Origin: Streptomyces hoynatensis
GTDB lineage: Bacteria > Actinomycetota > Actinomycetes > Streptomycetales > Streptomycetaceae
NCBI RefSeq assembly: GCF_003626535.1
Contig: NZ_RBAL01000034.1
Location: 1-46,451, forward strand
DNA: 46,451 bases
Reading direction: 5' to 3'
The notes beneath the pieces were generated by a model. That model was not told the origin of the DNA. It worked only from the letters and a program-made list of their open reading frames with translations, and made no database searches. Below are positions 6,078 through 12,898 of this stretch, in pieces (position 1 is the stretch's first letter; each line of letters starts with the position of its first letter). The translations under genes were made by a program, and so were the position numbers.

Positions 6078-6337
6078 AGCAGGTGCCCACTGACCTCGGA
6101 GCACATCTCGCACTCCCGGATGTGCTCCCGGATCTCTTCATCCGTGGGGCGCGTTCCGATGTGCTGAGCAGTGTCCCACAGCAGGAACATGCCGTCGCAC
6201 TCCTCGGAGATTTCCTCACGGGAAATCTCGTACGTCGCGCGAGTCGCGCACGTGGGAGTGTGCATGTCGTCGCCCAATTGCGCTTGCGTGGTTGCGTTCC
6301 GATGGGGGCAGTTGCACTCCACGGTTTCGTTACTCAT
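6074..6337 (-). CDS. Cysteine-rich acidic protein, 87 residues
   Basis: It contains ECNCPH near the start, CATRATYEISREEISEEC in the middle and ECEMC near the end, enough Cys and His for one or two metal sites. The rest is acidic helix. ATG 6337 follows GGAGAGGGA and leader copy 2. It is coupled to the following zinc-finger gene. Family not recognised. Confidence 0.75.
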   Translation of the reverse strand: MSNETVECNCPHRNATTQAQLGDDMHTPTCATRATYEISREEISEECDGMFLLWDTAQHIGTRPTDEEIREHIRECEMCSEVSGHLL

Positions 6338-6407
6338 GACCTATCCCTCTCCTGTAAGGCCAACAGGGCGCACATCGTGATGTGCGCCCGATGGTCCGGC
6401 AGGGCCT
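6338..6407 (-). promoter_or_regulatory. Stem-loop leader element, copy 2
   Basis: The perfect 10-bp stem GGGCGCACAT / ATGTGCGCCC (6366-6375 with 6380-6389) with 4-nt loop is flanked on the minus strand by CCCTGCCGGACCATC and TGTTGGCCTTACAGG, then GAGAGGGATAGG and ATG 6337. The flanks match copy 1 but the stem sequence does not. Confidence 0.7.
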
Positions 6408-6631
6408 CAGGCATTGCCCTCGCGATACCGCTGAACCTCGGCGGCGACAGTCCCAGGCAGATACTCCCGGTCGCCGTTGTCGTGACGGACGATAGTAGTT
6501 GTCCGCATTTCGGCACCCTTACCGGCCTCCCTGAGCTTGCTCAAGGCGAGGTCTTGCCGATAGACATATCCGCTGAACTTGGGGCCAGTGATCTCCCAAG
6601 CTTGAACATACTGCGCCATGATCCCCTCCAT
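6407..6631 (-). CDS. Hypothetical protein, 74 residues
   Basis: YVQAWEITGPKFSGYVYRQDLALSKL, then TTTIVRHDNGDREYLPGTVAAEVQRY: a small mixed alpha/beta protein with no recognised family. Two in-frame starts are plausible. ATG 6631 follows the leader ribosome site, while ATG 6619 has its own GGAGGGG at 5 nt. Both may be used. Confidence 0.75.
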   Translation of the reverse strand: MEGIMAQYVQAWEITGPKFSGYVYRQDLALSKLREAGKGAEMRTTTIVRHDNGDREYLPGTVAAEVQRYREGNA

Positions 6632-6698
6632 GGTCTCTCCCTCTCCTGTAAGACCAGTCGAGCCTACGGCACTCCGTAGGCTCTCAGGCCCGGCAGGA
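6632..6698 (-). promoter_or_regulatory. Stem-loop leader element, copy 3
   Basis: Perfect 10-bp stem GAGCCTACGG / CCGTAGGCTC (6660-6669 with 6674-6683), loop CACT on the plus strand. Minus-strand flanks are ATCCTGCCGGGCCTGA and GACTGGTCTTACAGG, then GAGAGGGAGAG and ATG 6631. CCTGCCGG, CTGG and TTACAGGAGAGGG are shared with copies 1 and 2. Confidence 0.7.
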
Positions 6699-6875
6699 TC
6701 ACGGGGTGGTGAGTACCCGTGCGGCCCGGCGTGTCACGCCCCGGGCGTACGGGTAGTACCTCAGCTCGTGCCTGGCTCTCATCACGTAGAGCCGTGCGGG
6801 CAGGGGCGCCCCGTAGACAACTCCCTCAGGGGCTACCCTCGCACGCCGGCGGGCGGCGGTGACAGTGTGCCTCAT
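6699..6875 (-). CDS. Small Arg-rich protein, 58 residues
   Basis: A basic protein (AARRRARVAPEG, LYVMRARHELRYYPYARG, TRRAARVL) with a good ribosome site (GGGAGAGG) before ATG 6875. It could bind nucleic acid through charge alone; no motif is recognised. An imperfect hairpin (CTATC...GATAG, 6884-6905) precedes the ribosome site, as for its neighbours. Confidence 0.6.
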   Translation of the reverse strand: MRHTVTAARRRARVAPEGVVYGAPLPARLYVMRARHELRYYPYARGVTRRAARVLTTP

Positions 6876-6908
6876 GACCTCTCCCTATCGCATATCCGCG
6901 AGATAGCA

Positions 6909-7136
6909 TTAATAATCGATCTCGGCCTGTGCGAAGTCCCAGGCGGCATGCGCCACTTCTTCATGTGTCATCGGGGTGCCAGTGCCGAACTCGTCATTGG
7001 CGAGCACGAATACGCCGCCGTTGCAAACCGTCACGGTCCACGTGCCGTCATAGCTCTTGCCGAGAGTGCCGCCACCATCTTTGCTCACCGAGATGGTGAG
7101 TCCCTGAATGGTGGTCGTGTACTCCGCCTCATCCAT
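6909..7136 (-). CDS. Hypothetical small beta-rich protein, 75 residues
   Basis: Alternating strands (YTTTIQGLTISVSKDGGG, GTWTVTVCNGGVFVLAND) followed by a helix (MTHEEVAHAAWDFAQAEI). No family recognised. The ribosome site and next 24 bases up to the ATG are nearly identical to those of gene 7798-8052, so the two share a leader subtype. Confidence 0.75.
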   Translation of the reverse strand: MDEAEYTTTIQGLTISVSKDGGGTLGKSYDGTWTVTVCNGGVFVLANDEFGTGTPMTHEEVAHAAWDFAQAEIDY

Positions 7137-7220
7137 GATCTCTCTCCCTTAGATCACATTGGCTGGCTCATCAGCGGGGGGGCGCCACCCTCCCCGGACG
7201 CCCCAATGGGGCGTTTCGCC

Positions 7221-7436
7221 TCAGCCCTTACCCGAGCCATCGGAGCGGAATTCATCCGCTGGCACGGCAATCGTAAAGGTCATCCCCTCCCACAACTCGG
7301 GATCTTCCGCCAGTCGTTGCCGCATTTTCGTCTGCGCCATCAACCAATTGGAAGCGGATATGGTTGCGGGTATCCAGTACTTGGGATCATCAATCTTGTA
7401 GATGTGAATGTCATACCATCGCAGCACGTCTTTCAC
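7221..7436 (-). CDS. Hypothetical protein, 71 residues
   Basis: IHIYKIDDPKYWIPATISASNWL, then a charged helix (TKMRQRLAEDPELWEGM) and strand FTIAVPADEF. Family unknown. ATG 7436 overlaps the stop of the upstream gene as ATGA, so it is co-translated with it. A GC-rich hairpin (7198-7214) follows the stop as a likely terminator. Confidence 0.75.
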   Translation of the reverse strand: MKDVLRWYDIHIYKIDDPKYWIPATISASNWLMAQTKMRQRLAEDPELWEGMTFTIAVPADEFRSDGSGKG

Positions 7437-7726
7437 TCCCCCTCCCGGGGATACCGCGGCAGCTTCGACAGGAATCTGTTCGTTGCCCTAGTTTCCGCGG
7501 GGGTCGGATCGGCGCTCGCCAGGATTTCCGCATCGTAGCGCAGCCATTCCACCATCCATTCAGGTGGATCAACCAGTACCCGCGTATAGTTCCGGCCGTG
7601 GCGGCGGATGGAACACGACTTGAGGTAAGCGGAATACTCTCGCTCCTCTTCGTCCCCCGGGGTCTCTACCGCCCCGGTGCCCATGATGTAGGCGTCCAGG
7701 GCTCCGGGGATCTCCAATTTCCTCAT
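7433..7726 (-). CDS. Hypothetical protein, 97 residues
   Basis: An acidic-to-neutral protein: GALDAYIMGTG, EEEREYSAYLKSC, RVLVDPPEWMVEWLRYDAEIL, then a helix ending PRYPREGE. Family unknown. ATG 7726 follows GAGGGAGAAAG and leader copy 4. First gene of a two-gene coupled unit. Confidence 0.75.
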   Translation of the reverse strand: MRKLEIPGALDAYIMGTGAVETPGDEEEREYSAYLKSCSIRRHGRNYTRVLVDPPEWMVEWLRYDAEILASADPTPAETRATNRFLSKLPRYPREGE

Positions 7727-7797
7727 GATCTTTCTCCCTCTGTAGATCCAAGAGGATGCACGTTCAAGACGTGCATCCGATGGACCTGCAAAGCGAG
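7727..7797 (-). promoter_or_regulatory. Stem-loop leader element, copy 4
   Basis: Perfect 10-bp stem GGATGCACGT / ACGTGCATCC (7754-7763 with 7769-7778), 5-nt loop. Minus-strand flanks GCAGGTCCATC and TCTTGGATCTACAG match copies 1-3. Here GGTCCA can pair with TGGATC, a compensatory change relative to copy 1. Confidence 0.7.
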
Positions 7798-8052
7798 TCA
7801 GTCAGTGCGCCCCTCGAAACCGAAGCTCACACTGTAGCGCCAATCGTGCCCGACCAACATTCCCGATCCGTACCCGATGAAGCAATGGTGGGGCTTGCCA
7901 AAGCCAAGCTCCTTTGCCCACTTGCGCGCTTCGCGCTTGGCTGCGCGAAGCGCTTCCGCATCGGACGTGAACCTCCCGTCACCGTAAAGATGCACCCAAT
8001 AGGCCGTACCGCCGCGAATCTCGCGCTCGACTCGCGCGACCTCAAAGGCCAT
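7798..8052 (-). CDS. Hypothetical protein, 84 residues; first gene of the early block
   Basis: A strand-rich start (FEVARVEREIRGGTAYWVHLYGDGR), a helix (DAEALRAAKREARKWAKEL), then Gly/Tyr-rich GYGSGMLVGHDWRYSVSFGF. No family recognised. ATG 8052 has GGGAGAGAG. It is the most upstream leftward gene, so its promoter must lie in 8053-8600. Confidence 0.75.
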   Translation of the reverse strand: MAFEVARVEREIRGGTAYWVHLYGDGRFTSDAEALRAAKREARKWAKELGFGKPHHCFIGYGSGMLVGHDWRYSVSFGFEGRTD

Positions 8053-8117
8053 GATCTCTCTCCCTTAGATCACGATGAACTCATCAAGCGGACAGGGCCT
8101 CTATCCCTGCCTGCATG

Positions 8118-8160
8118 ACGAGAGGCATTCCCAGTAGTTCAGGAGAAGGAATGCCCTCGT
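8118..8160. promoter_or_regulatory. Long inverted repeat upstream of the early operon
   Basis: ACGAGAGGCATTCC (8118-8131) and GGAATGCCCTCGT (8148-8160) pair over 13 bp with one bulged base and a 16-nt loop. Placed 65 bp before the first early gene, it could be an operator or a 5'-leader hairpin. No sigma-70-type promoter is clear beside it; TTGACC on the minus strand near 8175-8180 is the best -35 candidate. Confidence 0.5.
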
Positions 8161-8593
8161 GTGAACGAGCTGCCCGGTCAAGTCCAGCGGAGTCACCACC
8201 TATGCGCGGAAGCGCACTGCGACGGTTCTCATTCAACCATTCCGGCCACTCGTTCGTTCGGCCTCACTGTTGAGTTTTCAAAGCCTCCTGCACTCCGGCC
8301 GACCGCCTCTCGGTGGCCCTGCCGCGTGCCCTGTCGTGCTGTGCGCCGCTGTGCGCCTGTCGGCCGGGGACCCTCACAAGGGCTCCACATCCGGACCGTT
8401 GCCACCCCGGCTCCATGACCTCCCCTCGGGGGAGCGGCCCGCCGGGCGGTCGTGCTTGGCGGTGCGAGACAGACTCTCTCAAGCGCCAAGTTTTCCTGTC
8501 AAGTAAAGAGACGGTAAAGCCATCCCGTGAGCATCATCCTTGCAGGTCACAGGCTCTCATCCGGAAAGGTTGTACGGGGCGTCCAAGATCTTT
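8161..8593. other. Gene-free region preceding the hairpin array
   Basis: About 430 bases with no credible gene. The ORFs here are Arg/Pro/Gly-rich and lack ribosome sites. The region probably contains promoters for the leftward early operon and possibly a rightward RNA. A CTCCCCTCGGGGGAG-type dyad lies at about 8432-8446. Nothing else is clear. Confidence 0.4.
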
Positions 8594-8712
8594 GATGCCA
8601 ACTCAAGTTGGCATCCGCTCAGTCACCTCGCGTAACCCTGACGAGGTGACATGTCCACCATCTGGGACGCCTCTTGACAAGTCCGCCCTGGTCACACGTG
8701 TGAAGCACGTGT

Positions 8713-8731
8713 GCAGGTAAGGCATACCTAA
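8713..8731. promoter_or_regulatory. Iron-box-like palindrome with upstream TTGACA
   Basis: AGGTAAGGCATACCTAA (8715-8731) matches the known actinobacterial DmdR/IdeR iron box at 14 of 19 positions, including AGG..AGGC..ACCTAA. TTGACA lies at 8674-8679, but no good -10 follows at 17 bp. A match this good could occur by chance about once in a genome of this size. Confidence 0.25.
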
Positions 8732-9385
8732 TGTCACTCTCTGGCATGGGACCGCTCCCAAAGACACGCTGTGCACCATTCGGGGCACGCTGTGCCGCCA
8801 AGGGGTCACGCACGGGCGCACAGGAGCACGGCAGTGCTCCGGCCCCTGACGTGCACTCAGCTCCGGTTCACCGGCCAACAGAGCCCCGGGAAGGGCCCTG
8901 TGCGCCTGCGTGCGCCCCTCGCAGGGGCGAGTGGCTGTCCGGTACCGGGAAGGCCCTCACGGCGCCTCACAGAGGCGTACAGACGTTCGAATCCCCTCCC
9001 CCGCCCGCCTTCGCGGCCGGAGAGAAGTCCGGAAGGGAAAGGGCGTGCCCATGTCAACCCTTTCAGGGTTGAGTCCGGCGAGGAAAGCCGGGCAGCGAAG
9101 CTGCCCTCGCGCACGCATGCGCGTGCGTAATCCGGCAGCGAATGCTGCCGGACATGAATGAGCTGCCCGCAAGGGCAGCTTCCCCATAAGGGCCGCTCTT
9201 GCGGAGCGGCCCAATGAGTACGGCGACGAAGGAGCCGTACCCGTGCACCACCACAGTGGTGCACACATACAAGGGCAGAGCCACAGCTCTGCCCCATGTG
9301 TATGCATGCGAAGCATGCACATGTACAGGTGACGAGCCGATTTGCCCTTGCTATGCAAGGGAAAAGAGGTGAGTCACCTATTTTT

Positions 9386-9483
9386 CATTGAGTCGAGCCA
9401 CATATTCATGTGTCTCGCCCTCATATATTTATATTATGGGGTCTTTGACCCCACATTGTTAAAATCCGTGGCTCGACTCAATG
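9386..9483. other. 16-bp cruciform enclosing an AT-rich core
   Basis: CATTGAGTCGAGCCAC (9386-9401) and its exact complement at 9468-9483 enclose 66 bp. Inside are an AT-rich stretch (9421-9437), rare in this genome, and a hairpin TGGGGTC-TTT-GACCCCA (9437-9453). A long dyad around an AT-rich core resembles some origins and strand-transfer sites, but it could equally be a stem of the RNA. The next hairpin (9481-9501) abuts it. Confidence 0.6.
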
Positions 9484-10067
9484 AATGGTGTAACCATTCA
9501 TTTCGCTCGCAAACCCCGTAGTCTTATGGCGACCCTTCAGGGTCGCCTTGTCTTGTAATATCCGAGCCGCTTTAGGGCGGCTCGGTATTACTTATTCCGG
9601 CCAGCCTTGACGGCTGGCCCATATATATTCTTGGCGCCTCGGTGGCGCCGATTTCCCCGCGCCGGTGGCGCGGGACATGGAGCCCCGGACAGGGGAGGAT
9701 CAGCGCATTACTGCTGATCAGCGCGGCATGTGGGCTCAGGTCTGGTGTGTGTCCGCCACGGCGCTCCTGCCTCCGGACGCCTGGCCCTCGTGGAATTGCC
9801 CGGCGAATCGGGCACATCAATCGGCGCCCTCTAACGGCCGGCCTCCGCGTTCTGCGCGGGGGGCCGGGGAGCGTGCTCAACCCGGCGTGGCCGAGTGTAC
9901 TCGAACGTCTCTTCGATCCAAATCCGGAGGCTTGCCCTCCGCTTAATTCCGAGGCCCTGTGCGGCCGTCTAACGGCCTCGCACGTGCGTTCGAGTCCCCA
10001 GTACCATAGAAGCCGCGAGACGGCCCCCAAGGGGCCCCTGAAGGCCCGGAGGGCGAGGCGTGACGGC

Positions 10068-11990
10068 ATGGCCAAGCTGAGAGTGCTAGCAGATGGCAAA
10101 CTCGCCCCCCGGGACCGGAGGGTTTCCAAGGCGTCGGCCGCTGACGCGAAGAAGATCATTCTGGCCACCGTCCGCAGCGGCTACACCATCGAGGAAGGCT
10201 GCCGCCAGGCGGGCAAGGGGCGCTCGACCTACGACTACTACCGCCGGACGGACCCCGACTTCCGCGACCTGATCGACAGGGCCCTTCAGGACAAAATCGA
10301 CCGGGCCGCGGGCAACCGCGCCGAGCTGCCCGAGTTCCCAGAGTTTTCCGAGCGGTACTTGAACACGCGTTTGTTCTGGCACCACTTGCAGTGGGTGGAC
10401 CTCCTGGAGGGCCGGGAGCCCCGGGATCTGCACCCGAACCAGCGGTTCATTCGTGGTGACGAGGATCAGATCCTCGTGAACACCCCGCCGGAGCACGCGA
10501 AGAGCACCACACTCACTGTCAACTACGTGGTGTGGCGGATCTGTCAGGACCCGAACGTTCGTATCCTGCTGATCTCCAAGACGCAGGACATGGCCAAAAA
10601 ATTTCTCCTGAGCATCAAGGAGCGCTTGGCCGAGTCCGAGGCTTACATAGACCTCCAGCAGGCTTTCGGGCCGCCTGGGGGCTTCGCCGAGGGCGCCGCT
10701 TCCTGGACTGCCGACCGGATCTATGTCGCCGGGCGCGACTCCGGCGAGAAGGACCCGACCGTTCAGGCGGTAGGAATCGGCGGCCACATTTACGGGTCCC
10801 GGTGTGATCTCGCCATCATGGACGACTGCGTAGACCACACGAATCACCAGCAATTCGAGTCTCAGATCAACTGGATTCAGAACCAGGTGGGCTCTCGTGT
10901 CGCCGACGCCGGCGGCCGGATGCTCCTCATCGGCACCCGAATGGAAACCGTGGATCTCTATTCCGAGATCCTGAAGCCTCAGTACTACGCCGAGGGCGAG
11001 AGCCCCTGGACGTACCTCACTCAGCCCGCCGTGCTGGAGACGGCAGAGAACCCCGAGGATTGGGTGACCCTCTGGCCGAAGACGAACCGGCCGCCCGTTA
11101 CCGTCGCCGCCCGCAAGCTCGTCCAGCAGGACGAAGACGGCCTCTGGCCGATGTGGGACGGCAAGGCCCTGGCGAAGAAGCGGCGCAAGATGTCGCCGCG
11201 CAACTGGAGCATGGTCTACCAGCAGGAGCAGGTGGCCGACGACGCGGTGTTCAAGATGGCAGCCGTTCAGGGCTGCATCGACCGGGCCCGCTACCCGGGC
11301 CGCCTTTTCGCCGGCCAGCCTCAGCACCGCAAATACGGCATGGAGGGCCTGGCCGTTGTCGCCGGGCTCGACCCGGCGGCAGCTGGCTACACGGCCATGG
11401 TGGTGATCGGCCTCGATCGGCAGACGGGCACGAGGTGGGTGCTCGAAGTCGTGAACAAGAGGGCCCTGCCTCCGCACGAGATGCGTGCGGAGCTGTACCG
11501 ACTCACCGAGCGGTACGGCATCCAGGAGTGGCGCGTCGAGCGCAACGCCTATCAGATGTCGATCATCCAGGATCGGGACATCCGGCAGAAGCTTGCGGCC
11601 CGAGGCTGCATGATCAAGCCGCACCACACGGACTCGAAGAAGTGGGACGCGGACTTCGGTGTCGCCTCGATGGCGACGCTCTTCGAGGGGTGGGAGTCGG
11701 GCCGGAACCTGATTCGGCTTCCGTCTCAGACGCAGTCGGAGAGCGTTCGCGCTCTCGTGGAACAGCTCTGCTCCTGGTTCCCGGAGACCAAGGGGTTGAC
11801 GGATACCGTCATGGCCCTCTGGTTCGCCGAGATCCGCTGCCGCGAGCTGGTGGGTACCGACTTCCCGGATACCCACTTCAGCGACTCTGAGTTCATGACT
11901 TCGCGGTCATCTGAGGATCAGGTCACCATCGACATTGATTTCGCTCTCCAGCATGACTTGGTGACCAGTTGGAACGGACGGTGGAACTGA
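10068..11990 (+). CDS. terL: Terminase large subunit with N-terminal HTH region
   Basis: A 640-residue DNA-packaging motor/nuclease. Residues about 22-78 look like a small-terminase HTH (TIEEGCRQAGKGRSTYDYYRR). The ATPase has a variant Walker A P140-P-E-H-A-K-S-T147, Walker B L248-AIMDD253, and coupling motif LLIGTRME. The RNase H-like nuclease has acidic residues D435 (GLDPAAAG), E491 (RVERN) and D579 (LTDTVMALWF). No separate terS was found next to it. ATG 10068 has GAGG 9 nt upstream; the open frame extends to 9642, but that stretch is hairpin-rich and not protein-like. Its stop overlaps the endolysin start (TGATG). Confidence 0.95.
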   Translation: MAKLRVLADGKLAPRDRRVSKASAADAKKIILATVRSGYTIEEGCRQAGKGRSTYDYYRRTDPDFRDLIDRALQDKIDRAAGNRAELPEFPEFSERYLNTRLFWHHLQWVDLLEGREPRDLHPNQRFIRGDEDQILVNTPPEHAKSTTLTVNYVVWRICQDPNVRILLISKTQDMAKKFLLSIKERLAESEAYIDLQQAFGPPGGFAEGAASWTADRIYVAGRDSGEKDPTVQAVGIGGHIYGSRCDLAIMDDCVDHTNHQQFESQINWIQNQVGSRVADAGGRMLLIGTRMETVDLYSEILKPQYYAEGESPWTYLTQPAVLETAENPEDWVTLWPKTNRPPVTVAARKLVQQDEDGLWPMWDGKALAKKRRKMSPRNWSMVYQQEQVADDAVFKMAAVQGCIDRARYPGRLFAGQPQHRKYGMEGLAVVAGLDPAAAGYTAMVVIGLDRQTGTRWVLEVVNKRALPPHEMRAELYRLTERYGIQEWRVERNAYQMSIIQDRDIRQKLAARGCMIKPHHTDSKKWDADFGVASMATLFEGWESGRNLIRLPSQTQSESVRALVEQLCSWFPETKGLTDTVMALWFAEIRCRELVGTDFPDTHFSDSEFMTSRSSEDQVTIDIDFALQHDLVTSWNGRWN

Positions 11991-12856
11991 TGGCTACTCC
12001 CCTATCGGCGGATAGGCTCGTGGCTGCCCTCAGGGCGGAGGGCATCTCCGTCCACGAGCATTCAGGCTGGCGCACGCACAACAGGGCCGGACACGGCGCC
12101 TGGGGCCCCGTCAACGGGGTGCTGATACATCACACCGCCGGTCACGGCGACCGGGAGGTGTGCTACGACGGCCGCTCCGACCTGCCGGGGCCGCTGTGTC
12201 ATGCATGGCTCGGCAAGACCGACGGCTTTTGGATGATCGGCAATGGCCGAGCCAACCACGCCGGGAAGGCGGACAGTCGAGTTCTTGCCCAGGTTGCCAA
12301 CGAGAGCTACGGCACTCGGCCGGTGGCTCCGGGACCCGGGGACGTGGACGGCAATGCCGTCTACTATGGCCTCGAAATTGAGAACCTGGGCAACGGCAAG
12401 GACCCGTACCCGAGCAAGCAGTACGACACCGCCGTGCGCTTCGCTGCCGCCATCTGCCGGGCTCACGGTTGGGGCGCGAAGTCCGTAATTGGGCACAAGG
12501 AATCCACGAGCCAGAAGATCGACCCATCGTTCGACATGCCCACATTCAGGGCGCACGTCGCCGAGCGGCTTGCGCATCCGGCGAACTGGAACCCCAAGGA
12601 GGAAGACATGCCTTTGAGTGCTGACGACATCGCGAAGGTCTGGAAGAGCGACATCCTGACTTCCGCCCCCGAGGCTGCGGCCAGGGGGAATGAGACCGTG
12701 ACTCCGGAGACCTGGTTTACCTACCTGGGGGCGCGGGTTCGGGAGATCAAGGCGGAGGTTGCGGACCTCCGAAAGGCGCTGCCGACTGGCGGTGTGGATA
12801 TGGAGGCTCTTGCCGATCTTGTCGTCGAGAAGATTGCGCAGCGTCTCGATAGGTAG
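11990..12856 (+). CDS. Endolysin, N-acetylmuramoyl-L-alanine amidase
   Basis: A 288-residue Amidase_2/PGRP-type zinc amidase that cleaves the amide bond between MurNAc and L-Ala. Zinc-site residues fit H47/H48 (VLIHHTAG), H169 (IGHKES) and D178 (KIDPSF). The catalytic domain spans about residues 25-195. A Pro-rich linker leads to a C-terminal domain (about 207-288) with ADDIAKVWKSDIL and a coiled coil (EIKAEVADLRKAL), probably for cell-wall binding or oligomerisation. No signal peptide, so it needs a holin. Its place between terminase and portal, far from the holins, is unusual. Confidence 0.95.
   Translation: MATPLSADRLVAALRAEGISVHEHSGWRTHNRAGHGAWGPVNGVLIHHTAGHGDREVCYDGRSDLPGPLCHAWLGKTDGFWMIGNGRANHAGKADSRVLAQVANESYGTRPVAPGPGDVDGNAVYYGLEIENLGNGKDPYPSKQYDTAVRFAAAICRAHGWGAKSVIGHKESTSQKIDPSFDMPTFRAHVAERLAHPANWNPKEEDMPLSADDIAKVWKSDILTSAPEAAARGNETVTPETWFTYLGARVREIKAEVADLRKALPTGGVDMEALADLVVEKIAQRLDR
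12596..12610 (+). promoter_or_regulatory. Internal ribosome-binding site inside the endolysin
   Basis: AAGGAGG (12596-12602) lies 5 nt before an in-frame ATG (12608, Met207), exactly at the start of the C-terminal domain. It is stronger than most gene-start sites in this genome. Initiation here would give an 82-residue product consisting of the C-terminal domain alone, as known for several clostridial and other phage endolysins that assemble full-length and short subunits. Confidence 0.65.
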
Positions 12857-12898
12857 GGCATACTTCAAGTTGAAGTTTGCTTAAAGCTCGGAGGCGCC

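Larger units (their letters stand above)
8594..10036 (+). other. Tandem hairpin array, candidate large structured ncRNA
   Basis: About 1.4 kb without a credible gene contains some 25 hairpins, most with perfect 6-10 bp stems, 3-5 nt loops and short gaps. Examples: 8594-8615, 8622-8650, 8823-8840, 8913-8929, 9054-9072, 9090-9106, 9110-9127, 9131-9152, 9161-9180, 9190-9212, 9218-9240, 9243-9264, 9273-9294, 9303-9319, 9345-9361, 9386-9483, 9481-9501, 9528-9547, 9556-9590, 9599-9619, 9633-9649, 9656-9674, 9698-9719 and 10022-10036. Loops recur (GAA three times, CACA twice, TTCA, GCAA). Most stem sequences differ, so this is not a tandem duplication. It may be a structured RNA, a long terminase leader, or a DNA-level packaging or replication region. 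Confidence 0.7.

Noticed and set aside
8229..8489. Minus-strand 86-codon frame in the gene-free region
   Set aside because: Arg/Pro/Gly-rich with no ribosome site and no family resemblance; two other frames are also open here, typical of GC-rich non-coding DNA.
8941..9000. Possible tRNA around GTTCGAATCCC at 8985-8995
   Set aside because: The T-stem halves do not pair and no acceptor stem matches; the T-loop-like string alone is not enough.
9642..10067. N-terminal extension of the terminase frame by 142 codons
   Set aside because: The open frame continues upstream, but the translated stretch is Arg/Pro/Gly-rich without protein-like pattern, and the DNA there is hairpin-rich. ATG 10068 has a usable ribosome site and starts at a natural terminase N-terminus.
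10086..11876. 596-codon open frame on the minus strand
   Set aside because: It is the antisense shadow of terminase produced by high-GC codon bias; it has no ribosome site, and the terminase motifs are unmistakable on the plus strand.
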